Source: Gemmatimonadota bacterium (GTDB lineage Bacteria > Gemmatimonadota > Gemmatimonadetes > Gemmatimonadales > Gemmatimonadaceae). From it: a stretch of 64,000 nt of DNA. Positions 52,646 to 61,458 of this stretch are shown piece by piece. The stretch covers positions 1-64,000 of the forward strand of contig JAPLKU010000015.1 of NCBI GenBank assembly GCA_026387935.1, given 5' to 3'. The notes beneath the pieces are model-generated. The model was given only the letters and a program-made list of their open reading frames with translations, was not told the DNA's origin and did no database searches. The position numbers and the translations under genes were made by a program. The stretch's first letter is position 1. Every line of letters starts with the position of its first letter.

Positions 52646-52816
52646 GTGTACGCCCTGAACCGTTGGAACGTGTCCGTTGTTGTCGACGAAAAGGGCGACT
52701 TCGCACGGCGCACTGGCCGGTTCAAGCCGGTGGATCGTCCGGCCGAGGATGCCCCGGCTAAGCCCGGAATCACGGGCGCCAAGCGGGCCGGCAGCCGTTC
52801 GGTGGGTAGCCGTTAG
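52646..52816 (+). CDS. Possible 56-aa small protein after the CDF gene
   Basis: GTG 52646 directly follows the CDF stop (TGA GTG). The 56 residues (MYALNRWNVSVVVDEKGDFA...) show Lys/Arg-rich text ending 'KRAGSRSVGSR' with GC-rich third codon positions, but there is no recognised domain. It may be a short coupled gene or simply open frame. Confidence is low. Confidence 0.3.
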   Translation: MYALNRWNVSVVVDEKGDFARRTGRFKPVDRPAEDAPAKPGITGAKRAGSRSVGSR

Positions 52817-52875
52817 GCGGTTTTCGACCGGCTGCCCTGACTGGAGGCCTGTCTCAGGGGTGTAAAAATCTTCGG

Positions 52876-52901
52876 TCAGGGGCCAGAAATTGGGCCCCTG
52901 A
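52876..52901 (+). terminator. Hairpin upstream of typA
   Basis: TCAGGGGCC (52876-52884) pairs perfectly with GGCCCCTGA (52893-52901), 8-nt loop. It is followed by GCGATTAGTTTT, a weak T-run, and ends 20 bp before the typA ATG. It may terminate the CDF transcript or regulate typA. Confidence 0.45.
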
Positions 52902-52921
52902 GCGATTAGTTTTCTCAGGCT

Positions 52922-54754
52922 ATGGACATTCGCAACATCGCCATCATCGCGCACGTCGACCACGGGAAGACCACCCTCGTGGACAAGATGCTCCGGCAGG
53001 CCGGCGCATTCCGCGAAAATCAGGTCGTCGCCGAGCGCGTCATGGACTCCAATCCGCTTGAGCGCGAGCGGGGGATCACGATCCTCGCGAAAAACACGTC
53101 CGTGCGCTGGCACGGCACGAAACTCAATATCATCGATACGCCGGGCCACGCCGATTTCGGCGGCGAAGTGGAACGCATCCTTCGCATGGTGGACGGCGTG
53201 CTCCTCATTGTCGATGCGTTTGACGGTCCGATGCCGCAGACGCGGTTCGTGCTCCGGAAGGCGCTCGCGCTCGGCCGGACGCCGATCGTGGTCATCAACA
53301 AGATCGATCGTCCCGGCGCCGACCCCCTCAAGGCGCATGACGAAGTGCTCAATCTGCTCATCGAGCTCGAAGCGACCGAGGCGCAGCTCAACTGCCCGTT
53401 CGTGTACGCCTCAGGGCGCGACGGCACGGCCACGCTCGACATGGATGTGCCGGCCGTTGATCTCACGCCGCTCTTTGAGACCGTGCTGAAGTCGGTGCCG
53501 AAGCCGCCGTCGGACGCGAACGGCCCGTTTCAGATGCTCATTTCCACGATCGATTATTCGCCGTACCTCGGCCGCCTCGCCATTGGGCGTGTTGAGCGTG
53601 GCACGGTGCACGTCGGCGATCAGGTGGTGTTGCTTCCGCTGAACGAGTCGGAGAAGCCGGCGCTCTCGAAGGTCACGAAGCTCTTCGGGTTCGAAGCGCT
53701 CGAGCGCATTGAAATCGAATCGGCCGCCGCCGGCGAAATCGTCGCCATGGCCGGTCTTGAGGGCGTCGAAATCGGTCTGACGATGACGGAGCCGGATTTC
53801 CCGGAGCGGCTCGAAGGCATCGCCGTGGAGTCGCCGACGATCTCGGTGGACTTCCTGGTGAACAACTCGCCCTTCGCCGGAAAGGAAGGGAAGTACGTCA
53901 CGTCGCGGCAGATTCGCGAACGGCTGATGCTCGAGTTGCAGAAGAATGTCGCGCTCCGCGTGGACGACACGGACACGATGGACACGTTCACGGTGAGCGG
54001 CCGCGGCGAACTCCACCTGACGATCCTCATGGAAACCATGCGGCGCGAAGGCTTCGAGTTCCAGGTATCGCGCCCTCGCGTGATTACGCACGAGGGCCCA
54101 AACGGCGAGAAGCTTGAGCCGTACGAAGAGCTGTCAATTGACGTGCCCGACGAGTTCATGGGCGTGGTTATCGAGCAGCTTGGCCCGCGTAAAGGTCAGA
54201 TGCTCGAAATGAAGCACCCCGGCCAGGGACTGGTTCGTCTGACGTACAAGATTCCCGCGCGTGGGCTGTTCGGCTATCGGTCGGAGTTCATGACCGATAC
54301 CCGCGGGACCGGCATCATCCATCACCGCTTTCTCGAATACGGGCCGTGGGCGGGCCACCTCGAGGGGCGTGGGCGCGGCGTGTTGGTGTCGATGGAAGGC
54401 GGGACGATCGTCGGATTTGCCCTCAACAACCTGCAGGATCGTTCCGTACTGTTTGTATCGCCGGGCGACGCCGTCTATGAAGGGATGATCGTCGGGCAGA
54501 ATTCACGGGTCGGCGATATGGATGTCAACCCGTGCAGGGAAAAGAAGCTGTCGAATATGCGCTCCAAAAGCGCGGACGAGCACATCATGCTCGAGCCGCC
54601 GCGGGTGTTGACGCTCGAAGGTGCGCTGGAGTATATCGAAAGCGATGAGTTGATTGAGGTGACGCCACAGTCGATCCGTCTTCGCAAGCGCATGCTCGGG
54701 GGCAGCGATCGCAAGAAGGTCTCGAGAGTGCAGAAGAAGGAACGGGAGTCCTGA
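52922..54754 (+). CDS. typA: Translational GTPase TypA/BipA
   Basis: A 610-residue BipA/TypA, a ribosome-associated GTPase involved in 50S assembly under stress. G1 '[19 protein letters not shown]', switch '[17 protein letters not shown]', G3 '[14 protein letters not shown]', G4 '[12 protein letters not shown]', EF-G-like domains III and V ('[20 protein letters not shown]'), and the BipA-specific C-terminal domain ('[20 protein letters not shown]'-like, here '[20 protein letters not shown]'). ATG 52922 is right at the conserved start; TAGTTT 9 nt upstream. Confidence 0.96.
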   Translation: MDIRNIAIIAHVDHGKTTLVDKMLRQAGAFRENQVVAERVMDSNPLERERGITILAKNTSVRWHGTKLNIIDTPGHADFGGEVERILRMVDGVLLIVDAFDGPMPQTRFVLRKALALGRTPIVVINKIDRPGADPLKAHDEVLNLLIELEATEAQLNCPFVYASGRDGTATLDMDVPAVDLTPLFETVLKSVPKPPSDANGPFQMLISTIDYSPYLGRLAIGRVERGTVHVGDQVVLLPLNESEKPALSKVTKLFGFEALERIEIESAAAGEIVAMAGLEGVEIGLTMTEPDFPERLEGIAVESPTISVDFLVNNSPFAGKEGKYVTSRQIRERLMLELQKNVALRVDDTDTMDTFTVSGRGELHLTILMETMRREGFEFQVSRPRVITHEGPNGEKLEPYEELSIDVPDEFMGVVIEQLGPRKGQMLEMKHPGQGLVRLTYKIPARGLFGYRSEFMTDTRGTGIIHHRFLEYGPWAGHLEGRGRGVLVSMEGGTIVGFALNNLQDRSVLFVSPGDAVYEGMIVGQNSRVGDMDVNPCREKKLSNMRSKSADEHIMLEPPRVLTLEGALEYIESDELIEVTPQSIRLRKRMLGGSDRKKVSRVQKKERES

Positions 54755-54805
54755 GTCGGCGAGTCCGAATCTTCCTCACGAATCACCCTGGCGGAGAAAG
54801 AGAAA

Positions 54806-55057
54806 ATGTTGGGCGGGGACGAGCCTGGAAAAGACAAGGATCCTGCGGTTGATCCGGTTGATCCGGTTGATCCGGTTGATGGCCAGGAGGTTGCGGGCGA
54901 AGCGCTTGAAGGCGAAGAACTCGAAGGTGAAGAACTCGAAGGCGACGACGAGGATGATCAGGGCGACGAGTTCGACGACCTGATCGACCTCGACGACCAA
55001 TGGGACGATGCGGACGAAGAGGACAAGCACGACAATCCGCACAAGTTCTACGAATAG
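54806..55057 (+). CDS. Small acidic low-complexity protein (83 aa)
   Basis: Not recognised. The ATG at 54806 has a GGAG-like site (ggcggagaaagagaa) just upstream. The 83-residue product is extremely acidic, built from (VDP)3-4 encoded by four 9-bp repeats (54847-54882, GGTTGATCC), then two 15-bp repeats (54908-54937) giving EGEEL units, and a Glu/Asp tail ending 'HDNPHKFYE'. Disordered, cytosolic. 51 bp after typA and just before tRNA-Ile. Could be an RNA- or ribosome-mimic regulator, unproved. Confidence 0.6.
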   Translation: MLGGDEPGKDKDPAVDPVDPVDPVDGQEVAGEALEGEELEGEELEGDDEDDQGDEFDDLIDLDDQWDDADEEDKHDNPHKFYE

Positions 55058-55156
55058 GGTGTTTTTCGGGTCCTGGTTCGGCCCTTTTGGCAGGGAAGTA
55101 CGTTGGCCCCGAGGTTGGCTTTTGCTTACTTTCCGGGCTCGCAAAACTAGTAGCGC

Positions 55157-55230
<74 letters not shown>

Positions 55231-55256
55231 CTCAAGAAGGTCGACGGTAGATGGCA

Positions 55257-55294
55257 AAACGCCCCGCCGGGAAGTCCCGGCGGGGCGTTTGTTT
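55257..55294 (+). terminator. Intrinsic terminator of tRNA-Ile
   Basis: GCCCCGCCGGGA (55261-55272) pairs perfectly with TCCCGGCGGGGC (55275-55286), followed by GTTTGTTT. Strong 12-bp GC stem with a T-run. It starts 26 bp after the tRNA. Confidence 0.9.
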
Positions 55295-55381
55295 AGGGCC
55301 CGATAGAGTGCCCGCTACGCCGGTTTCGGCGTACTCTTCGCCGTCCCCGCAGGCCGTAGTCTCTCCTTCCCGAGACCGGCG

Positions 55382-55662
55382 TGACCGAGAAGATCGACGG
55401 CTGGAATCGAGTATCTCATCACGGGCTCGTTTGCGCCCGCCGGCGCCGCGTGGAGCTGGATGGTTTCAACGCGCAGTTCATCTCGCCGGAAGACCTGGTG
55501 CTCGCAAAGCTCCTCTGGCGCCGCGCGAGCGGTTCCGAGCAGCAACTCCGGGATGTTCGATCAGTCGTGGCGGCCGTGCCTGCGTTGGACTGGACATATC
55601 TTTCCAGCTGGGCCGAGCGGCTCGGCCTCGCGAACGACGTCCACCAACTCAAGGCAACGTGA
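55382..55662 (+). pseudogene. Decayed nucleotidyltransferase (toxin-like), internal deletion
   Basis: Two pieces of one gene in different frames. Frame of 55400 gives 'AGIEYLITGSFA', the start of nucleotidyltransferase domains of AbiEii-like/DUF6036-type proteins. Frame of 55381 gives 'ARRRRVELDGFNAQF' then 'ISPEDLVLAKLLWRRASGSE' and 'LDWTYLSSWAERLGL', the C-terminal end of the same family. The ~100-residue middle, including the catalytic Asp pair, is lost and the frame changes, so it is non-functional. The stop overlaps the next gene (GTGA). Confidence 0.6.
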
Positions 55663-55907
55663 GCGACACCTCGGAAACCGTAGCGCGCCTGATCGTGGAA
55701 AGATACGGCGAGCTGACACCTGCCCAGCGTGTGCGCCTGGCTGCATCGATGTACGATGCGGCCATCATGCTCGCTCGCGCCGGCATCAGGGAGCAGCTTG
55801 GAAATCTGCCCGAATCGGAGGTACGTGCAGCGCTCCTGCGGCGCCTCCATGGAACGGAGTTGACTGAGACGCAGATCAACACCATTTGTCGCGTTCAGGT
55901 GGCGTGA
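55659..55907 (+). CDS. Small partner protein of the nucleotidyltransferase (82 aa)
   Basis: GTG 55659 overlaps the remnant's stop. The 82 residues, with 'LIVERYGELTPAQRVRLAAS' and 'MYDAAIMLARAGIREQLGNL', resemble the small proteins that are coded next to such nucleotidyltransferases (putative cognate antitoxin or partner). Its partner is decayed, so it is orphaned. It has no signal peptide and is mainly helical. Confidence 0.6.
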   Translation: MSDTSETVARLIVERYGELTPAQRVRLAASMYDAAIMLARAGIREQLGNLPESEVRAALLRRLHGTELTETQINTICRVQVA

Positions 55908-55969
55908 CCCGGCAGGCCGACCGCCTTTACACGGCCCTGGCGCAGCGTTCCCCGCTTTCGTTATTCCCT

Positions 55970-56716
55970 ATGAGAATCGCAAAGACTTTGTATCTGATTT
56001 CGGCCGCCGCCGGACTGCTGTTGGGTTTCGGGCAGGAGGCGAGCGCACAGGGCTCTCGCCCAGTCGTGCTCCGCTTCCGCAAGGCGGGCGACACGACGGT
56101 GGCAGTTCGAAACGCGCTGATTACCGTCGATCATAGTATCGAGGCAGGCCTCACCGATTCCCTCGGGATCGTCCGAATCGCGGACCTCGAGGATGGCGGG
56201 CACATCGTCGAGGCGGTCGCCAAGGGCTACCAGGCATTCTTCGACAAGTTCGTCAGCGGGCCGAACATTCCGCAGCCGATCCAGCTGGACGTGGACGCGG
56301 TGGTGGTGGCGGCAAAAGTGAGAGGCCAGCCGACGGAGCTTCGCGTTGCGGAGTTCGACAAGCGCCGCGCCGCGGGGCAGGCAAAGTTCTTCACGCTCGC
56401 GCAGCTCAAGGCGGCCGACGGACGTCCGCTCTCCAATCTCCTCAAGGGCGAAACCGGGATGATCATTGCCTCGGGACCGAAGGGAGAGTCTCTGCTCGCG
56501 TCGCGTGCGCAGCCTCGCCCGGCCGCACCCTGCTTTGCCGCCGTGGTGCGCGACGGGCTTCGCCTGTACCCGTTTGAGGGCGCCAGTCCGCCGGACCTCG
56601 ACAAGATTTTCACCGATGACCTCGCGGGCATCGAGATCTATTCGCGCGCCGCGCTCGCGCCGGCCGAACTGCGCGAGGCCGCGACATGCGGTGCTCTGCT
56701 GCTCTGGAGCCGGTGA
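55970..56716 (+). CDS. Exported carboxypeptidase-regulatory-like / plug-like protein
   Basis: A 248-residue protein with signal peptide (ends EASAQG). Residues ~25-110 form an Ig-like carboxypeptidase-regulatory fold ('AVRNALITVDHSIEAGLTDS' and 'GHIVEAVAKGYQAF'). The later part, 'LRVAEFDKRRAAGQAKFFT' ... 'GRPLSNLLKGETGMIIASGP' ... 'LAGIEIYSRAALAPAEL' and 'CGALLLWSR', resembles a TonB-receptor plug without a barrel, a type common in Gemmatimonadota by my recollection. Function unknown; surface or periplasmic binding is suggested. Confidence 0.6.
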   Translation: MRIAKTLYLISAAAGLLLGFGQEASAQGSRPVVLRFRKAGDTTVAVRNALITVDHSIEAGLTDSLGIVRIADLEDGGHIVEAVAKGYQAFFDKFVSGPNIPQPIQLDVDAVVVAAKVRGQPTELRVAEFDKRRAAGQAKFFTLAQLKAADGRPLSNLLKGETGMIIASGPKGESLLASRAQPRPAAPCFAAVVRDGLRLYPFEGASPPDLDKIFTDDLAGIEIYSRAALAPAELREAATCGALLLWSR

Positions 56717-56727
56717 CGCCGGACAGC

Positions 56728-56895
56728 CAGAACTGGTTTCGAGGACTTGCGGGAACTACCACAGCGCGAGTTCACGCAGTCGTTGCAGTTCCCCCAGTAT
56801 TTGCAATAGTCGCGCGCACGAGACTTCCGATTCGTCCGGCTGTTGTCCGCCACCCGCGCTAGCGCCGAGACCCCAGTCGTCCGCAAACGCCTGAC
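56728..56895. repeat. Dispersed repeat element, copy E (half copy)
   Basis: Between convergent genes. It has AGAACTGGTTTCGAGG at the left, the inner block GGGAACTACCACAGCGCG and GCAGTTCCCCCAGTATTTGC, GTCCGGCTGTTGTCCGCCACC, and core CGCGCTAGCGCCGAGACCCC at about 56853-56872. Only one core is present, so it lacks the inverted left core and outer right terminus. Confidence 0.7.
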
Positions 56896-56910
56896 GGGGT
56901 GATCAAATAA

Positions 56911-56940
56911 CAAAGGGCGCCCCTCGCGGGGCGCCCTTTG
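56911..56940. terminator. Bidirectional terminator
   Basis: CAAAGGGCGCCCC (56911-56923) pairs perfectly with GGGGCGCCCTTTG (56928-56940), loop TCGC. It lies between convergent genes, with A-rich and T-containing ends that suit both strands. Confidence 0.8.
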
Positions 56941-56971
56941 TTCACTCGGAGCGTTGGCCAGCTACTTCTTG

Positions 56972-58816
56972 TTACTTCGAGACTGCGGCCAACCGCCTGA
57001 TTTCGCCCGCCATCGCGGTCACGCGGGCGGCATCCTTCGCCCCCTTCGCATCACCGTCCACCTGTGTCGCCAGCGCGGTCAGTGCCGCGCCGCGCGCGCC
57101 GCCGCGCTTCTGTTCTGCTGCGTCGAGCGCCGCGGAAATCGCCGCGGTGCGATTGGCCGCGAGGCCGCTTCCACGCACCAGCTGGTCGAGGTACGACCGC
57201 ACAACCACAAACGCCGCCGGCCACGACAGCTTTGGCTGGCTTGTGGGCTTGTACTGTTCAAACGTCACCAGCTTCGCCGCCGCGAGTTCGTTCGCCGAGA
57301 TGTCGGCACTCGGCTGGAGTTCGTAGATGTCCAGGCCGCGGTTGAGTTCCGACGAGTAGACCATGCCGTTCCAGTAGTACGCGCCCCACGAGCCGCCGGT
57401 CGTGCCGCGGCTGCGCCCGCCCGCCGCGCCTGCCGCTGCCGCCACCGGAATGTCAGCTCCCGGCGGTGGATCGATCGAGCCGCGATCGAAGTAGGCGATT
57501 TCCGTCGGATGGTCGGCGTCCGTGAAGTCCATCACGTTCACGCCGCCCTGGTACCAGCCCTGCACGTACAGGTCGCGACCCGGCACCGGAATCAGGCCGC
57601 CGTTGTGGGCCACGCAGTTTTCCTCGGCCGACTGGGCCGCGGGAAGCTTGAAGTACGCGCGCTGCGTGACCTTCTTGTTGTCGGCGCTGAGCGTGAGGAT
57701 CGTGTTGCCGCCCATCTCGAGCATCGAGTTGGACTGGCACATCGGCGAGGTGCCACCGCCCCATTCGTTGGTGACGATGAGCTTCTTGCCGTCGTTGCTG
57801 AACCCGGCGGTGTGCCGGCCCTGGAAGTTGTTGGTGTCAGACAGCGCGGCGATCCGGAACGGCTTCTCCGGGTTCGAAATATCCACCAGGATTCCGTACG
57901 CGTTGCACGCGGCGAGGAGGAGGTTTTTCTCAGGATACGCCGTGACGTCGTGGCAGTTGCGCGGCCCGGTGGGGAGCGGAGCGGGCGCATCGGGGGCCGC
58001 ACCGGCACGTCCACCACGTCCGCCGCCGCCCGTTGCCGGAGCACAGAACGTGAGGCAATCCGGACTCGGGGTGAGGCCGGTGAAGATTCGTGCGCCCGGA
58101 ATCACCTTGGCGTTCTCCGGGTGATCGAGCGGCACCTTGATGATGTCGAGCATGTACATCGAGTTCGTTACATCGGCGGGATCAGTGCCGTTCTTGCACC
58201 CTGCGAGCTCAGTCTCCGGCCGGGCACCCTGTCCGCCCGAGACGTAGAGGTACACGATATTGTTGTCCGTCTTGCTCGGGACGGGCGTGAACGTGTGTGA
58301 GCCTTTGCAGGTCTGCACGTTCTTAATCAGCTTAGGCGCCTTCGGGTTCGTGACGTCGAAGATGCGAACGCCCGCCATGTGGTCCTTCGGGTCCTGGACG
58401 CCGCTCTTCCCGCAATCGTTGCGGTTGCCCGCGCCCTCGGCGGAGATGAACAGCAGGTTGCCGATGTTGGTCGGGTCACCCTGGGAGGTGATGCACTCGT
58501 ACACAGCCGTCAGCACGGGCTTGGCCGGATCAATCACGTCCCAAATCGTGAATCCGGCAAAGTTTCCCTGATAGACGTAGTGCGTGCCGAACGAGAGATC
58601 GGAGTTGACGAACGTCAGGCCGCGCGTCGAGTCGAACTGCGCCGGCGTGGGCGACAACGAGACGAGCCTCATGGCCTTCGCTGCCGTGGCCGCGTCGAAT
58701 CGGCCCGGCTTGAGCGTGCTCCGGGGATCGGTCTTGCTGGGGTAGGTCTGCGCACTCAGCAGCGCGGGAAGTACGATGGTCGCGGCGAGCGCGATCAGCC
58801 TGCGGGCACTATGCAT
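56972..58816 (-). CDS. Exported LVIVD-repeat beta-propeller protein
   Basis: A 614-residue secreted protein with a signal peptide (ends LLSAQ). LVIVD-type repeats with the '..IWDV.DP..P' pattern: 'AGFTIWDVIDPAKPVLTAVY', 'AGVRIFDVTNPKAPKLIKN', 'YGILVDISNPEKPFRIAAL', 'GGVNVMDFTDADHPTEIAYF'. Cys and His in 'NCHDVTAYPEKN' and 'ENCVAHNGGLIP' may bind metal or form disulfides. Between them is a Gly/Arg/Ala-rich linker. The C-terminal 100 residues are helical. Function unknown; surface protein similar to propeller secreted enzymes. GGAG precedes the ATG. Confidence 0.72.
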   Translation of the reverse strand: MHSARRLIALAATIVLPALLSAQTYPSKTDPRSTLKPGRFDAATAAKAMRLVSLSPTPAQFDSTRGLTFVNSDLSFGTHYVYQGNFAGFTIWDVIDPAKPVLTAVYECITSQGDPTNIGNLLFISAEGAGNRNDCGKSGVQDPKDHMAGVRIFDVTNPKAPKLIKNVQTCKGSHTFTPVPSKTDNNIVYLYVSGGQGARPETELAGCKNGTDPADVTNSMYMLDIIKVPLDHPENAKVIPGARIFTGLTPSPDCLTFCAPATGGGGRGGRAGAAPDAPAPLPTGPRNCHDVTAYPEKNLLLAACNAYGILVDISNPEKPFRIAALSDTNNFQGRHTAGFSNDGKKLIVTNEWGGGTSPMCQSNSMLEMGGNTILTLSADNKKVTQRAYFKLPAAQSAEENCVAHNGGLIPVPGRDLYVQGWYQGGVNVMDFTDADHPTEIAYFDRGSIDPPPGADIPVAAAAGAAGGRSRGTTGGSWGAYYWNGMVYSSELNRGLDIYELQPSADISANELAAAKLVTFEQYKPTSQPKLSWPAAFVVVRSYLDQLVRGSGLAANRTAAISAALDAAEQKRGGARGAALTALATQVDGDAKGAKDAARVTAMAGEIRRLAAVSK

Positions 58817-58869
58817 GTGGAAAGGCTCCGGTATGGTGGGGTCGTGTTACTCAGCTTCTCCGTGTGTTC

Positions 58870-59487
58870 TTACGGCTTCTGGTCTTTACGCAACTTCAGC
58901 ATGATGCCGATCTCTCCGGTCTGCACCGTTACGACGTCATTCGCAAAAACGTTCGTGTCAACCTCCTGGCCGGCGCCAGGAGTGGCGAAGAGATCCTCCA
59001 CCATTTTCAGCGCGCCGCTGTGATGCTGAATCATGTATTCGAGAAACTTGCGATCGAACTCGACGCCCTGCGCGGCATTGAGCGCCTTGATCTGCTCGTC
59101 CGTGAGCATGCCCGCCATCGTCATGGTGTGCCATGAACTCGTGTCCGGCGCGAACTGGTTATACCGGCGGAGCCAATCCTGCATGATCCGAATCTCCGGG
59201 ATCTGCGACTGGTCAATCATCGTGGCCAGGGCGAGCACTTTGGGGTTCGCGCCGTGGCCGGCGGCAAGTCGAGACATATACACGGCTTGCGCGTGATGGG
59301 CGATCATCCCCTGCATGAACTCGACGTCGGCCTTGGTGTAGCCGGCGCCTTTCGGGATCATGATATGGCCGGGCATGTCCATGCCGCTCATTCCGCTCAT
59401 GCTGCCGCCCTGCGCGGCGGCGGGTGACGATCCGCCCACGACGAGGGCGAACAGGGCGCATGCAACGACAGCGCGATTGGCTTTCAT
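58870..59487 (-). CDS. DUF305 exported ferritin-like protein
   Basis: A 205-residue DUF305 protein with signal peptide. A Gly/Met-rich stretch (MSGMSGMDMPGH) follows, then the four-helix DUF305 domain with the paired HH motifs 'MIAHHAQAVYMSRLA' and 'MIQHHSGALKMVEDL'. Family members are thought to be copper or other metal binding and ferritin-like. It sits upstream of the LVIVD gene on the same strand, 53 bp apart, and diverges from chaN. Confidence 0.8.
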   Translation of the reverse strand: MKANRAVVACALFALVVGGSSPAAAQGGSMSGMSGMDMPGHIMIPKGAGYTKADVEFMQGMIAHHAQAVYMSRLAAGHGANPKVLALATMIDQSQIPEIRIMQDWLRRYNQFAPDTSSWHTMTMAGMLTDEQIKALNAAQGVEFDRKFLEYMIQHHSGALKMVEDLFATPGAGQEVDTNVFANDVVTVQTGEIGIMLKLRKDQKP

Positions 59488-59632
59488 GGCGGGTGTGCTC
59501 CGTCAGTAGGGCGGCCCTACGAGCGAGCCGGGGGAAGAAGTACGCCTCGAAACGATACCGCGCGGCGGGGCGGCGCACTAGGTGGTGTACCGGTGCCCCG
59601 CGGGCGTTCCCCCGCTGGTCCACGGGGCCCGA

Positions 59633-59661
59633 TTGACGCCGGGCTTTCGCTTAGGTTGTTT
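59633..59661 (+). promoter_or_regulatory. Candidate promoter of the ChaN-like gene
   Basis: TTGACG (59633-59638), 17-bp spacer, TTGTTT (59656-59661), 31 bp before the ATG at 59693. The -35 is good but the -10 is weak. Confidence 0.35.
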
Positions 59662-59692
59662 GCACCCCGCGCTGTCACCCTCGAATCATACC

Positions 59693-60667
59693 ATGGGCAT
59701 TCGCACTGGCTCCACGCTGTTCGCGACGCTCGCCCTCACTGGCTGCGCATCGCTCGGCCAGGCCATCACCTCGATGGCAGCCTCGTCGGCGACCCCGGCC
59801 GTCGGGTATCGGATCGTCGCGCCAGCAACCGTCACCGACGCGACTCGAGTGCAGATGGTCGAACGACTCGCACGCGCCGACGTCGCTTTCTTCGGCGAGC
59901 AGCACGATGACCCGGAAACCCATCGCGCTGAGTTTGAGCTGCTCGACGCCATTGGACGGACCGGCCGGCCCGTGGTGCTCTCGCTGGAGATGTTCGAGCG
60001 CGACGTGCAAGGTGTTGTCGACGAGTATCTCGCCGGCCGGCTGAGTGAACGCGATTTTCTCGCCCGTTCACGCCCGTGGGATCGGTACGCCACGGATTAC
60101 CGCCGGTTGATCGAACTCGCGAAGGAGAAGCACTGGCCCGTGGTCGCAGCGAACGTGCCGCGGTCGCTCGCGTCTGCCGTGGGTCGAAAGGGACTCGCTG
60201 CGCTGGATACGCTCACGTCGAAAGACCGGCACAACGCCGCGCAGGACAACCAGTGTCCACGCGACGACTACCACGCGCGCTTCCTCGAGTCGATGCAATC
60301 ACATTCGGCGGGCGCGGCGCCGGCAGGTACGGCTGCAGCGGTCGCTCCGACTGTCGACTCCTTGCCGACGGTGGTTGCCGAGCGATTCTACCTCGCGCAG
60401 TGTGTGAAGGACGAGACGATGGCCGAGTCCATCGTGAATGCGCGGCTCGCCGCACCGCGTGATGCCATCGTCGTCCACTACGACGGCGCGTTTCACAGTG
60501 ACTACTCGCAGGGCACGGTGGCTCGCGTCAAGCGCCGTCAGCCGGGCTGGACGCTCGCAATTGTGAGTGCGGTGCCGGTCGCCGACCCAGCCGTGGCTCC
60601 AATCGTCACACACAGCGGCCTGGCCGACTTCGTGATCTTCACGCGCAAGCCGGCGCGGCGTCCGTAG
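59693..60667 (+). CDS. ChaN-family lipoprotein
   Basis: A 324-residue lipoprotein (lipobox LALTGC) of the ChaN/haem-binding uptake family. 'VAFFGEQHDDPETHRAEFEL' , 'LSLEMFERDVQGVVDEYL', 'RPWDRYATDYRRLIELA' and 'VVHYDGAFHSDYSQG' are family-typical. ChaN relatives bind haem or are linked to iron acquisition and EreA-like esterase folds; the metal- or haem-binding role is inference. Short low-complexity Ala/Gly insert near residue 205. ATG 59693 is chosen because the lipobox follows it. Confidence 0.85.
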   Translation: MGIRTGSTLFATLALTGCASLGQAITSMAASSATPAVGYRIVAPATVTDATRVQMVERLARADVAFFGEQHDDPETHRAEFELLDAIGRTGRPVVLSLEMFERDVQGVVDEYLAGRLSERDFLARSRPWDRYATDYRRLIELAKEKHWPVVAANVPRSLASAVGRKGLAALDTLTSKDRHNAAQDNQCPRDDYHARFLESMQSHSAGAAPAGTAAAVAPTVDSLPTVVAERFYLAQCVKDETMAESIVNARLAAPRDAIVVHYDGAFHSDYSQGTVARVKRRQPGWTLAIVSAVPVADPAVAPIVTHSGLADFVIFTRKPARRP

Positions 60668-60720
60668 TCCGGTGGTGAAACCGCTCCGTCGGCGCCAACT
60701 GGTAATGCCACATAAAGGGG

Positions 60721-60749
60721 TTGCGAAGTTCGCTCGTCACGGGTAGATT
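60721..60749 (+). promoter_or_regulatory. Candidate sigma-70-like promoter of the XRE gene
   Basis: TTGCGA (60721-60726), 17-bp spacer, TAGATT (60744-60749), 36 bp before the ATG at 60785. GGGAT serves as ribosome site. Confidence 0.45.
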
Positions 60750-60784
60750 TCAGGGACAATCGCCCGGATCCGCGAGGGATCGCC

Positions 60785-61243
60785 ATGCTCAGCAGCCAGA
60801 TTGCCGACCGCCTTCGGCACGCCCGCAAGACGCTCGGACTGACGCAAGCGGAGCTTGCCGGCCGTGCGGCCGTGAGTACCCGCCTCGTCGCCGAAGTCGA
60901 GCGCGGTGAACGGGACAACGTGAGTATGGCGACGATGCTCCGCCTCCTCGGAGAAGCCGGCCTGTCGGTATCGCTGAGCGATTCGGCGTACAGCGGCGCA
61001 TCGCGGCGAGGCTCCGGCGAGCGCAAGTCTACACGCGCCATGCGCGTCGCCGAACGGCGCGCCACCTGGGGTGGCCGACAGCTACGACTCGCCCAGGAAG
61101 GCTTGGAAGACCCGGCCGCGCCATGCGGCGTCGAGCGGCTCGCGGCCGTTGCTCTCGTGTCGACGCAAGCGTTTGCGGTCGCCGGCAGCCGCATGGTACG
61201 AGCGCGCGCCGCGACGGTCCACGCGGCGCGGACGAAGAAATAG
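60785..61243 (+). CDS. XRE-family (HipB-like) DNA-binding protein
   Basis: A 152-residue protein. Residues 4-60 are a Cro/CI helix-turn-helix ('LRHARKTLGLTQAELAGRAA', 'VSTRLVAEVERGERDNVSMA'). The remaining ~90 residues ('RAMRVAERRATWGGRQLRLA' to 'RARAATVHAARTKK') are basic and helical, unlike HipB, and resemble tails of XRE proteins next to nucleotidyltransferases. It is the likely antitoxin/regulator for the fragment just downstream. Confidence 0.8.
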   Translation: MLSSQIADRLRHARKTLGLTQAELAGRAAVSTRLVAEVERGERDNVSMATMLRLLGEAGLSVSLSDSAYSGASRRGSGERKSTRAMRVAERRATWGGRQLRLAQEGLEDPAAPCGVERLAAVALVSTQAFAVAGSRMVRARAATVHAARTKK

Positions 61244-61249
61244 CTGGCG

Positions 61250-61390
61250 GTGGCGCACGGCAACGCCGAGCTTGCGGGTTTTCGCCTGCTGGTGATCGGA
61301 TTGCGGGAGTTGCAGATCATCAAGTGGGCGTCAGGCCGTGCGAAGGACCTGGACGACCTGCGTCGGTTGCGTGCCGTGAAGCGTAAGTGA
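61250..61390 (+). pseudogene. Nucleotidyltransferase C-terminal remnant (46 aa)
   Basis: The frame from GTG 61250 to TGA 61390 gives 'AELAGFRLLVIGLRELQIIK' and 'WASGRAKDLDDLRRLRAVKR', the typical C-terminus of minimal nucleotidyltransferases ('PVIGL.EL..MK.A.GR.KDL.DL..L'). The N-terminal half, with the catalytic GSxxxGxxxxxSDxD, is missing. It starts 6 bp after the XRE gene, so it is a broken toxin partner. Confidence 0.5.
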
Positions 61391-61458
61391 GACTTGCTGG
61401 CGACGCGTGACGGCAGCTGTCATCGAGCGGTCAGGTACGGCCGGTACGTTTGACGTAT

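Noticed and set aside
51353-53338. 661-codon minus-strand open frame across the CDF exporter and typA
   Set aside because: Antisense of two certain genes with low-complexity shadow composition.
55251-55907. 218-codon frame starting just before the tRNA-Ile terminator
   Set aside because: The first 136 codons are out of frame with the nucleotidyltransferase remnant and read through a terminator; only the GTG 55659 part is gene-like.
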